In this document: positions 1 through 7,813 of the stretch, one piece after another | Position numbering within the stretch: position 1 is the stretch's first letter | How the letters are laid out: every line of letters starts with the position of its first letter | Assembly: GCA_910586435.1 (NCBI GenBank) | Contig: CAJUGT010000033.1 | Span: 1 to 32,559, forward strand | Source of the DNA: an uncultured Acetatifactor sp. | Lineage (GTDB): Bacteria > Bacillota > Clostridia > Lachnospirales > Lachnospiraceae | Length of the DNA stretch: 32,559 bases | Reading direction: 5' to 3' | The notes under the pieces: model-generated | Told to the model about the DNA's origin: nothing | The model's input: only the letters and a program-made list of their open reading frames with translations | Database searches by the model: none | Position numbers and translations under genes: made by a program

Positions 1-220
1 TGTCAACTTCTGATTCCATGTGTGCTGAAGCACACAAAATTATGGTAAAATGTTGCCACAGAAAGTCATTGTGTCAACTTCTGGTTCCAGGTGCGCAGAG
101 GCGCACGGAAGTAAGGTAAAATGTTGCCACAGAAGAGCATTGTGTCAACTTCTGATTCCATGTGTGCTGAAGCACACAAAATTATGGTAAAATGTTGTCA
201 CAGAAAGTCATCATCAAACA
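1..220 (+). repeat. Three tandem 71-bp promoter-like repeats
   Basis: Three head-to-tail copies begin at 1, 72 and 143, with no spacer between them. Each has a short hairpin (GTGTGC-TGAA-GCACAC in copies 1 and 3; GTGCGC-AGAG-GCGCAC in copy 2, a paired T-A to C-G change that keeps the stem). Each then has a TAAAAT box directly followed by an 8-bp arm (GTTGCCAC or GTTGTCAC), 11 nt, and a second arm GTGTCAAC. The pairing has one mismatch in copies 1 and 2, and the right arm of copy 3 is degraded. A fourth, diverged copy lies at 25626-25720. The array ends about 35 bp before the DUF2264 start codon, so it probably acts in that gene's transcription. A mobile origin is also possible. Confidence 0.85.
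185..193 (+). promoter_or_regulatory. Extended -10 promoter in repeat copy 3
   Basis: TGGTAAAAT fits an extended -10 (TGnTAnAAT type). It would start transcription near 200, giving a leader of about 54 nt before the ATG at 254. No good -35 is present at the right distance. Copy 1 has the same box at 43-51, while copy 2 lacks the TG. Placement is an inference from sequence only. Confidence 0.5.
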
Positions 221-253
221 GGAAATGCGGAAACTATACTATGGAGGTATAAA

Positions 254-2377
254 ATGAAATTTGAGCCGGGAACATTAGATTTTGAGCTGAGCCCTTATAC
301 GGGACTCACCAGGGAAAGCTGGCTGGAGGCGGGAAAATATATGTTGGAAGGAATTTTCCGGCATATTGATGATTTTCAGAAGCCCATTGTCATGCCCAGG
401 AAGGAGACGGAGATTACATACCCCCATTTGAAGGCATCTGCCGAGACCCAGGCCATTCAGCGAAAGGCAGAGGTATTTGAGGGACTGACACGTTCCTTTT
501 TTATTGCGGCCCCCATGATATCCAATATTCCGGAATTAGAAATCTGTGGTTATTCCATGGAGGAGTATTATAAGAATCAGGTTCTCAGGGTGTGTACACC
601 TGGGGATGAGCTCTATGTAGGGACTTATGAGGATCAACAGGAGATTGCCGGGCATGTGAATCCCTTCCAGGCATTTCAGCAGACAGTGGAAACCTGTGCG
701 TTGGTTATATGCCTGTGGGTCAGCCGTGAGAGGATTTGGGATACTTATACAAAAGAGGAGAAAGATGTAATAGCGGCGCTTTTGCAGGGATATGCCCATG
801 AGAATACAGTGCCTCAGAATTGGCGGCTTTTCAATATGCTGGACATGGCTTTTCTGCACATGGAGGGTTATCCTGTCAAGAGAGAAGTCATGCGTGACCA
901 TGCCCAGGCAATTTTAAACTATTACGCAGGGGACGGCTGGTATAGGGACGGGCATTCCTTTGATTATTATTCCTGTTGGGCGTTTAATGTGTATGCCCCA
1001 ATCTGGAATCTCTGGTATGGATATGCCAATGAGCCGGAAATTGCGCAGAGATTTGAGGACAATTCCAACAAGCTCATGGAGACTTACGGAGACTTTTTTG
1101 ACAGGGACGGCTGGACGAATATGTGGGGACGGAGCGGTATTTACCGCAATGCCGCCACAAGCGCCTTTGACGGGAATCTGCTGCTTAGGGGCGGCAAAGC
1201 GGACCCTGGCAGAGCCAGAAGAATATCGTCAGGTTCCCTGATGCAGTTTTTGGGAAGAGAGGATTTTCTGTATGATGGACTGCCGACGCTGGGGTTCTAC
1301 GGGCAGTTTTCGCCCTTAGTGCAGGGATATTCCTGTGCGGAATCTCCTTTTTGGCTGGGCAAGGCGTTTCTCTGCCTGCATCTGCCGGCAAACCACCCTT
1401 TCTGGACAGCCAGAGAAAATAACGGCGTCTGGGATGTTATGGGCAGCGAGGAAATCAAAGAAACCTGTCTGGATGGTCCTGCGCTGTGTTTTACCAATCA
1501 TGGGGCCAACGGGGAAACCATACTGCGCACGGGAAAGGTGTTAAAGCGTCCGGGGGACGAAAGAGGCATGTGGAATTATGCCAAACTTTGCTATAATACG
1601 AAATACCCTTGGGAAGCGGCGCCTGAAAATGAAATACCCATTGAGAAAAGGCTTCTTGCCGGTTCCCAGGTGGAGGCGCAGCAATATGTCATAAATGATG
1701 TGGTAAAGCCGGAAAACGGGGCTGTTGTTTTAAAAACGGATGTCTATGGGAAAGCCAATGTGACCTTCTGGTGCGGGCAAACGGAAGGAATACTGTACCG
1801 CAGACAGTTTTTTGATTATGGTCCGGATCGGGAATGTCATTGGATTCAGGCGGTAAACCTGGCGGATTTTCCCGTTCCCTACGGCATTCTGCGGGCGGAT
1901 AAACTGCGGCTGTATAAAGCGCCCGCCTATATAACGCTTGGTTCCTATGGATTTCCGGACAATGGCACGGAAGTCATAGAGAAAAATTGCAGAACTGCCA
2001 GGGCCATTGTCTTAAAGGGCAGGGATGCCAGAGGAACTGAAAAGCAGATGGCAATGACCATCTATGATGGCTGGAGTGACTTGCAGTTACTGTATCGAAA
2101 GGGAACAAATCCGGATTCTGAGAAATCCATTGTAATCTATGCTTCCATGAAGCGTGAGAGACAATATGGGGGATTTGAACCTTATGTGTTGATTTCGCAG
2201 GTAATTACGAAAGAGAGCCATGAAGATTTCTCAGAAGAGGAGCTGTTTCCCATTGAGGAGGTGGTATATGCGGATGAAGAGAACTGCGGCAGTTATGGTC
2301 CGGTGAAGATTAAGCTGAAGGACGGCAGTGTGAGAATGGTGCAGTATGAAGGGGTGGAAGGACGGCTCATGCTGTAA
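254..2377 (+). CDS. DUF2264 family protein, putative carbohydrate-active enzyme
   Basis: This 707-residue protein matches my recollection of the DUF2264 (PF10022) family: an N-terminal helical-barrel-like region of about 400 residues with many Trp, Tyr and His (for example DGWYRDGHSFDYYSCWAFN near 225-245 and the SGIYRNAATSAFDG segment near 295), then a beta-rich C-terminal part. Related families include glycoside hydrolases of the glucuronidase/lyase type, so a role in breaking down uronic-acid oligosaccharides is plausible but not shown. There is no signal peptide or membrane segment, so it should be cytoplasmic. The ATG at 254 has GGAGGT at 243-248 with good spacing. It is preceded by the 71-bp repeat array and ends in a clear terminator, so it is a single-gene unit. 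The GH28 gene at 5052 supports a plant-glycan context. Confidence 0.75.
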   Translation: MKFEPGTLDFELSPYTGLTRESWLEAGKYMLEGIFRHIDDFQKPIVMPRKETEITYPHLKASAETQAIQRKAEVFEGLTRSFFIAAPMISNIPELEICGYSMEEYYKNQVLRVCTPGDELYVGTYEDQQEIAGHVNPFQAFQQTVETCALVICLWVSRERIWDTYTKEEKDVIAALLQGYAHENTVPQNWRLFNMLDMAFLHMEGYPVKREVMRDHAQAILNYYAGDGWYRDGHSFDYYSCWAFNVYAPIWNLWYGYANEPEIAQRFEDNSNKLMETYGDFFDRDGWTNMWGRSGIYRNAATSAFDGNLLLRGGKADPGRARRISSGSLMQFLGREDFLYDGLPTLGFYGQFSPLVQGYSCAESPFWLGKAFLCLHLPANHPFWTARENNGVWDVMGSEEIKETCLDGPALCFTNHGANGETILRTGKVLKRPGDERGMWNYAKLCYNTKYPWEAAPENEIPIEKRLLAGSQVEAQQYVINDVVKPENGAVVLKTDVYGKANVTFWCGQTEGILYRRQFFDYGPDRECHWIQAVNLADFPVPYGILRADKLRLYKAPAYITLGSYGFPDNGTEVIEKNCRTARAIVLKGRDARGTEKQMAMTIYDGWSDLQLLYRKGTNPDSEKSIVIYASMKRERQYGGFEPYVLISQVITKESHEDFSEEELFPIEEVVYADEENCGSYGPVKIKLKDGSVRMVQYEGVEGRLML

Positions 2378-2432
2378 AAAGAAAATATGACAAAGGGGTT
2401 AAAAGGTGATAGAACTTAACTCCGTTTTTGGG

Positions 2433-2471
2433 GCGCATGGAACATGAGAAATGATATTCCATGCGCTTTTT
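2433..2471 (+). terminator. Rho-independent terminator after the DUF2264 gene
   Basis: A perfect 10-bp stem, GCGCATGGAA paired with TTCCATGCGC, has a 14-nt loop and is followed by TTTTT. It lies 55 bp after the stop codon. Confidence 0.85.
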
Positions 2472-2719
2472 ATGTACAGGTCCGTGCAAAGGAAATGTGC
2501 CGCTAATGTGGCGCATGGGCTGCGCAGGCCAGCAGGGGAAGAGTTATTCTCCTACTCGATTGCGTGCGGGCGACGACTTCGCTTCATATTGCGGATGGAA
2601 TATTTTTACTATAAGAGAAGGGAGTGCCGGTGGTGTGACAGGGAGACGGGGCGTGAATCAGGGGGATGGCTGTATAGGCCCCATGTGTAAGTCATGCCGG
2701 CAAAACGGAGGAGAATAAG
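2472..2719. other. Intergenic region without a convincing gene
   Basis: Short open frames here have no ribosome site and no recognisable content. An imperfect hairpin (ATGTGCCGC against GTGGCGCAT) lies near 2497-2518. A possible -10 (TATAAG near 2610) could serve the recombinase gene, but no strong -35 is seen. The last bases contain the recombinase ribosome site, ACGGAGGAG. Confidence 0.4.
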
Positions 2720-3334
2720 ATGGGCAATGTGTATGGATATGCAAGGGTGAGTACAAGGGAACAGAAGGAGGACAGGCAGATTCTTGCGTTGACGCAGATA
2801 GAAATACCAATGAATCAAATATTTGTAGACAAACAGTCAGGAAAAAATTTCCAGCGTCCCATGTATCAGAGATTGCTGAGAAAAATGAAAGAGAATGATT
2901 TGCTTTATGTGAAAAGTATTGATCGTCTGGGAAGGAACTATGAAGAGATTCTGGAACAATGGCGTGTGTTGACAAAGGAGAAAAAGGTTGACATAATTGT
3001 ACTTGACATGCCTTTGCTGGATACCAGGCGGGGGAAGGATCTTATGGGAACATTTCTCAGTGATGTTGTATTACAGGTATTGTCCTTTGTGGCGGAAAAT
3101 GAGCGCAAGAATATACGACAGAGGCAGAGGGAGGGGATAGAGGCGGCAAAGCTGAGGGGAGTGCGGTTTGGCAGGCCCCAGAAACCCATACCGGAAGAAT
3201 TTGGTCAGGCATACGAAAAATGGATAGCCCGGGAAATCTCCGGAAAGGAGGCAGCCAAACAATGTCATATGCCATCCACGACATTCTACCGCAAGGCAGG
3301 AAGGATGAGGATACAGACCGACGGCACAAATTGA
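2720..3334 (+). CDS. Small serine recombinase (resolvase/invertase family)
   Basis: The 204-residue product begins YGYARVSTREQKEDRQ, the resolvase/invertase catalytic start with Ser11 as nucleophile in ARVST. It continues with VKSIDRLGRNYEEI, the conserved DRLGR motif, and the long helix FVAENERKNIRQRQREGI. The C-terminal 45 residues form a helix-turn-helix (GKEAAKQCHMPSTTFYRKAGRM), so the protein is full length for the small serine recombinases (about 180-200 residues). The family cuts and rejoins DNA at short paired sites to resolve or invert segments. GGAGGAG stands before the ATG. No transposase or clear crossover site is nearby, so it appears orphan. It may be the remnant of a mobile unit or may act elsewhere in the genome. 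Confidence 0.9.
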   Translation: MGNVYGYARVSTREQKEDRQILALTQIEIPMNQIFVDKQSGKNFQRPMYQRLLRKMKENDLLYVKSIDRLGRNYEEILEQWRVLTKEKKVDIIVLDMPLLDTRRGKDLMGTFLSDVVLQVLSFVAENERKNIRQRQREGIEAAKLRGVRFGRPQKPIPEEFGQAYEKWIAREISGKEAAKQCHMPSTTFYRKAGRMRIQTDGTN

Positions 3335-3619
3335 ACGGCGGAGGTGTCGGCCGGGCTGAGTGGGAATCTCCCGTTCCGGCAGAGATTTCTCCTGCGGACA
3401 GGCAGGACAGCAACAGACTTTTTAGCGCAATTGGGGCTGCATGGATATTCCAAAAAAATAATATGCCAAAAACTCTTGCCAAATGGCAAAAAATTTCATA
3501 TGATGATAGTAATTGAAACAAACAAAATAATCTGGCAGGATTGAATATCAGCCGTCGGGAAATGGCGACAGAATTGAGTTCTGCCAGGTTGTATGTAAGG
3601 CAGAGGAGAATGAGAAGAG
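3335..3619. other. Intergenic region without a convincing gene
   Basis: No supported coding frame was found. A small palindrome TTGCC-AAAT-GGCAA followed by A residues lies near 3477-3490. A copy of the ATGCCAAAA motif lies just before it. The promoter of the chemoreceptor gene probably lies in the AT-rich stretch 3460-3540, but I could not define its boxes. Confidence 0.4.
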
Positions 3620-4975
3620 ATGGCAATCGGACAAAACAAAGTAAAGCTTATGAAAGCGGTTTCCAGGTTGGAGGAAACAGATTATTCCGCAGTGCCGGAA
3701 TTAAAGGATATTTATCAGAGACTCTTCAGGGGCAGACAGCAATTTGCGGAGATCTTCGATAAAAATATCAAGGCAGTGATGCAAATCAGCTCCCTTGACC
3801 TGACCATGCAGTATCAGACGGAGAAGATTATGGGAATCTCTCAAAGCGTGGAGAAGGCTTCAAGAACCATTTTTGGCTCGGGGGGCAGGAGCAACAGCCA
3901 GCATGAAGAGCTGACCAATACCATTGTAAAGGTCTCCGAGGAAACAGGAGAAGTATATGAAAAAATCGAAACCAGCCAGAATGAGCTGACGAATATCAAG
4001 GAATTGTCAGAGCAGACGATTGTAATATCCCGGCAGATGCAGCAGGACATGGATGAACTGATACAGGTCATTGAGAATATGAATGAAGTCATCAAGGGAA
4101 TTGGTTCTATTTCCATGCAGACGGACCTTCTGGCTCTGAACGCGTCCGTGGAGGCGGCCAGGGCAGGCGAGGCTGGCAAGGGCTTTGCCGTGGTGGCAGG
4201 AAAAATACGGGAACTTGCGGAAGAAACGCAGAAACTGACAGGCAGCATGGGAGATTTTGTGGATGGAATAAAGGAAGCTTCCAGAAATACTGTCAAAAGC
4301 GTGAATAGTACCATAGATTCCCTGGGAGCCATGACGAAACGGATTGATCAGGTGTGGCAGCTGAACGAAGAGAATGAGAGGCATGTCTCCAAAGTCAATG
4401 AATCTATGACGTCCATTGCGGCAGTCAGCGAGGAATTGAGCAGTTCCATGCTGGAAATGGAGAACCAGCTGATGGAAAGCACGGACTTTATGCGAAAGGT
4501 CAGTGAGGATATGAAGAAGACTGCGGAGCCAGTGGCAGATATAGAGAAGACCCTGGACGCCACAGTGAAGCAGATGGGGAATTTGACCAAGGATGCCTTC
4601 TATCATTTGGAGAACAAAGAATTTGCTTCATACATGAAAAATGCCATTTCCGCACACCACACATGGATTACAAATCTGCGGAAAATGGTGGAAGAGAAGA
4701 CAATCATACCCTTGCAGCTGGACGATTCCAAGTGCGGGTTTGGGCATTTCTATTATGCCATGACACCAAATATTCCTGCCATTGTTCCGATTTGGAACTC
4801 CCTTGGGGCCAAACATAAGCGGTTTCACAAATATGGGGAAGAAGTCATAGCGGCATTGAATAAATCGGATTACTATAGGGCGGAACAGTTATATCGGGAT
4901 GCGGAGAACCACTCCAAAGAGCTGATTGCGGATATGGAACAGATCCGAAGCATTGCGGAAAAGACAGGGGTATAA
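3620..4975 (+). CDS. Soluble methyl-accepting chemotaxis protein with C-terminal CZB domain
   Basis: The 451-residue protein has no membrane segment. Residues 60-330 form a long coiled-coil signalling domain with the receptor tip at about 165-200 (MQTDLLALNASVEAARAGEA then GKGFAVVAGKIRELAEE). This tip binds CheA and CheW and controls flagellar switching. Residues 333-440 match the chemoreceptor zinc-binding domain: His346/347 in SAHHTW, the Cys372/His376 pair in KCGFGHFYY, and a later His (399 or 403). In that family three His and one Cys hold zinc and report on zinc or oxidants. The first 60 residues resemble no sensor I know. The tip reads VAGKIR where most receptors have VADEIR/VADEVR. The ATG at 3620 follows a GAGAAGAG stretch. 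It is transcribed alone and ends at a strong hairpin. Confidence 0.9.
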   Translation: MAIGQNKVKLMKAVSRLEETDYSAVPELKDIYQRLFRGRQQFAEIFDKNIKAVMQISSLDLTMQYQTEKIMGISQSVEKASRTIFGSGGRSNSQHEELTNTIVKVSEETGEVYEKIETSQNELTNIKELSEQTIVISRQMQQDMDELIQVIENMNEVIKGIGSISMQTDLLALNASVEAARAGEAGKGFAVVAGKIRELAEETQKLTGSMGDFVDGIKEASRNTVKSVNSTIDSLGAMTKRIDQVWQLNEENERHVSKVNESMTSIAAVSEELSSSMLEMENQLMESTDFMRKVSEDMKKTAEPVADIEKTLDATVKQMGNLTKDAFYHLENKEFASYMKNAISAHHTWITNLRKMVEEKTIIPLQLDDSKCGFGHFYYAMTPNIPAIVPIWNSLGAKHKRFHKYGEEVIAALNKSDYYRAEQLYRDAENHSKELIADMEQIRSIAEKTGV

Positions 4976-4989
4976 AGATAAGTTGGCAT

Positions 4990-5025
4990 AGGAAAGGGGG
5001 GCTGTTGTAACAGCCCCCCTTTCCT
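4990..5025. terminator. Strong hairpin between convergent genes
   Basis: A perfect 17-bp inverted repeat (AGGAAAGGGGGGCTGTT with its complement) has a 2-nt centre. It lies 15 bp after the chemoreceptor stop and 27 bp after the GH28 stop on the other strand. It probably ends both transcripts. The T-tract is weak on either side (GGTTT on plus), so efficiency is uncertain. Confidence 0.7.
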
Positions 5026-5051
5026 GGTTTAGAACGTGGTATATGATTGGC

Positions 5052-7799
5052 TTATGCTTGAGTGTCAGAGGGGTGACATACGGTAATTGTAACGTCTGTC
5101 TGTTCCGGACTCACGCCGTCATCCAGCACAAAAGAAATCAGATGCTCCCCAAGCTGTGACTCCGAGGGAATCCAATGGAATATTCCCTGTCCCGGGTCGA
5201 AAGTGGCGCCTTTGGGTAAGCTGGGACAGGAGAGGGCAAGGGGAATGTCCTGTCCTTTCACACTGTAATTTAAGCGCCGGGAAGCTTCGTTATATATCAT
5301 TCCATTATCCGCAATGTCGGAAATATCGCTGGCTGGATTGCGGACTGTCAGATGTAAAGTACAGTACACTCCCGGCGTGGCAGACACAGGGGCAAGGGGG
5401 CGGATAAAAGGACGGTGAACTGTCAATGGCAGAGGATAATCATCAGTATCCACCGCAAAATGATACCCGGTTTCCAGACAGGGCGCCGTGGGATGGGGAT
5501 AGAGGCTGTCCTGCGGAGTGCCTGGGGCGGGAGCATGGATTTCAACTTCCCTTACGATGCTGGAATTGTTGTCTTCCTGGGAAGGGAGTTGTCCCTGGGG
5601 GAACATGGGGCTGTCATGGAATATGGGTGGTTTCAAGAGCTTAAAGTCCTCAACCCTTGTAGTAAAGTACGGTTGTTCCGGTACATTTTCCGCATTGGTA
5701 TGCCGCCTGTAATGGTCTGTGATTGTCACAATGGGGGAAAGACCTTTATGACAATAGGCTTCCATGCCGTCCAAAGTGATTCCCTTCCCATCGTCAAATA
5801 CGCATACATGCCGTGTGTCGGAGACCTTGCAGGTGAAATGTATATTGCGAAGGGTCAGTCCGTCCACATGCTTCGCAAAGAGGCCGTAAGCGGGCAGGAT
5901 GCCCCAATTGCTTGGCTCGGGATATACATCGGGAAGTTCCGGAATATTGTAAGCGTCGTCCTTCCAGCATTGATTGTCCGCATCCCAATCCGCACGGGGC
6001 AAAAGTCCTTCATGTTTTAAGAAAAAAGTATTCACCAGCCAGGGGAGATTTTGTACCTGTTCCCTGGCGTGGAACTGGGAATATTTCCACTCAGTGTTTA
6101 ACTGCCGCTGTTCCACCGCATGTTCCATGGCAAGGCCGCCCCTGTATTCCACGGAGATATTTTCCAATATCACATTTTTGATATGGGAATCGGTCAGACC
6201 CATGAGCAAAATGGGATAGCGGGGGTCCGCATTGGTCACAGTTACGTTTCGTATGAGGACATTTTCCACCTTTGCCAGTTCCTGACAGCCGATGCCGTTG
6301 GCAAAGAGGGGTAAGTCCTCTTTCAGAATTTCCCGGGAAAGGTCTGTTTCATAACAACCTTTTTCGGAGGATTCTTGTTTATCAGGGTGAGTGGAAACAG
6401 CGCCCTGGTTCCAGGTTTTCAGATAAAAATGTCCGTTTTGCTCCTCATAGTTGGCAGGATTACAGTGAACCGGGTTCTGAGCGTCGATGATTTCAAAAAA
6501 AGAATGCCCATCCACGGTAACGGTTTTCGTGCGCTCATAGGAGGGAGCATATCGCCTGGCAGGATAACATTGAAAGTCGCTGTTATTTGGGAGAATCCAT
6601 TTCTTATCGTCCAGCCGTATATCCATCTGGGATACAGGATACTGGGAGGAAGTGTTCCTTCCTGTGACAGGAAATCTGCCCCTGTCGCCTGCCCGCAGGA
6701 AAATGGGGGAGCTGGATACATTGTCCAGTTCGCAATCCTCAAAAATCACATCTGTCAGAGAAGAACAGTCCACGGCCTCCATACAAAAGCCCCTGGAACG
6801 GTCAAATTTTACACGCCGAATGGTCACGAGATGGTAGCCGCAGGTGGACTCTGTGCCGAATTTCACACGTCCAGTAGGGCCGCAGCGATCCGTGGCTATC
6901 AGTTTATCCCTGGTATATTCGCCGGCGTATACGCTTCCGGCGTCGTACCCGCTGACAATACAATCTTCAATCAGGACATTTTGCAGTGGTTTGAAGCATC
7001 CTGCTCCAAAGGAAGCTTTCAGGCACAGACCGTCATCCGTCAGGGAGTTGCAAGTGGTATTGCGGACGGTGACATTCTGGCAGCAGTCTATATCGAAAGC
7101 GTCCCGGGTGGTATCCACCAGAATATTGTTTACATATATATTTTCGCAGCCTTCTGTTATGATGGCAAAATGCCCGCCTATGGTGAAGGAAAATCCCTCC
7201 AGGACAATATTTTTGCATTGTACCAGGGCGATTCCCTTGTTGCCGAACCATTCGCCCCCATGCCCCTTTTGATTCCGCATGGAAGGCTCGGAAGGATCGC
7301 CCCCCTGGAGGACATATTCCAGAACTTCGTCTTCTTCCTGAAAGCGGCCGCCGGTGAAAAGTCCCTTTCCATAAATCATGATATTTTCAAGATTTGCGCC
7401 ATAGACAAGGCTGTTGGCAAAATAAGTATGTCCGTGATCCTGGATGCCCACATAAAGGTTTACTTCCGGTTCTTCATAATTGCCGCCCTCGCCTTTCTGC
7501 CTGGCGTAGAAATGGGTGATATCCGTCTTGGCGGCAGCTATGACGGCGCCTTCTTCCAGGCAGAGATTCACGTTGCTTTCCAGAAGAATGGTATAGGTAT
7601 GGAAGGTACCCTTTGGAATCACCACAGTTCCGCCCTCTTTTGCGGCGGCATGAATGGCGGCGTTTATGGCTCTGGTATTGGCAGTAGGCGCAGCGTTTTC
7701 CGAGGCGCCGAAAGCAGTGACAGGGAAAAAACGCTCTTTTTTGAGACTCTCGGGGCGTATGGAAGCGCCGGTGGCTTCGGGAATAGGGTATTCTGGCAT
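5052..7799 (-). CDS. GH28 polygalacturonase-like protein with C-terminal Ig-like domain
   Basis: The 915-residue product starts with a pectate-lyase-like beta-helix entry (FPVTAFGASENAAPTANTRA, then AINAAIHAAAKEGGTVVIPKG). It has the GH28 catalytic region at 228-262: TTRDAFDIDCCQNVTVRN stands where NTDG(I/F)D is usual, and LTDDGLCLKA supplies the Asp pair 255-256. GH28 enzymes hydrolyse galacturonan and related pectic chains with inversion. The extra 350 residues include more parallel-helix repeats and, near 815-910, a putative-Ig (He_PIG-like) domain with FDPGQGIFHWIPSESQLGEH. There is no signal peptide, so it should act inside the cell on imported oligosaccharides, unless exported in another way. 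It begins 14 bp after the upstream phosphodiesterase gene and is probably co-transcribed with it. Substrate is not certain. Confidence 0.85.
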   Translation of the reverse strand: MPEYPIPEATGASIRPESLKKERFFPVTAFGASENAAPTANTRAINAAIHAAAKEGGTVVIPKGTFHTYTILLESNVNLCLEEGAVIAAAKTDITHFYARQKGEGGNYEEPEVNLYVGIQDHGHTYFANSLVYGANLENIMIYGKGLFTGGRFQEEDEVLEYVLQGGDPSEPSMRNQKGHGGEWFGNKGIALVQCKNIVLEGFSFTIGGHFAIITEGCENIYVNNILVDTTRDAFDIDCCQNVTVRNTTCNSLTDDGLCLKASFGAGCFKPLQNVLIEDCIVSGYDAGSVYAGEYTRDKLIATDRCGPTGRVKFGTESTCGYHLVTIRRVKFDRSRGFCMEAVDCSSLTDVIFEDCELDNVSSSPIFLRAGDRGRFPVTGRNTSSQYPVSQMDIRLDDKKWILPNNSDFQCYPARRYAPSYERTKTVTVDGHSFFEIIDAQNPVHCNPANYEEQNGHFYLKTWNQGAVSTHPDKQESSEKGCYETDLSREILKEDLPLFANGIGCQELAKVENVLIRNVTVTNADPRYPILLMGLTDSHIKNVILENISVEYRGGLAMEHAVEQRQLNTEWKYSQFHAREQVQNLPWLVNTFFLKHEGLLPRADWDADNQCWKDDAYNIPELPDVYPEPSNWGILPAYGLFAKHVDGLTLRNIHFTCKVSDTRHVCVFDDGKGITLDGMEAYCHKGLSPIVTITDHYRRHTNAENVPEQPYFTTRVEDFKLLKPPIFHDSPMFPQGQLPSQEDNNSSIVREVEIHAPAPGTPQDSLYPHPTAPCLETGYHFAVDTDDYPLPLTVHRPFIRPLAPVSATPGVYCTLHLTVRNPASDISDIADNGMIYNEASRRLNYSVKGQDIPLALSCPSLPKGATFDPGQGIFHWIPSESQLGEHLISFVLDDGVSPEQTDVTITVCHPSDTQA

Positions 7800-7813
7800 G
7801 GATGCTTTCCTTT

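Noticed and set aside
1..220. Possible CRISPR array
   Set aside because: The units are contiguous with no unique spacers, only three copies are present, and no cas genes are near.
2472..3619. Possible invertible promoter around the serine recombinase
   Set aside because: I looked for a pair of matching inverted repeats on the two sides of the gene and found none of convincing length.
3057..3626. 189-codon minus-strand frame over the end of the recombinase gene
   Set aside because: It overlaps the conserved recombinase C-terminus and has no recognisable content.
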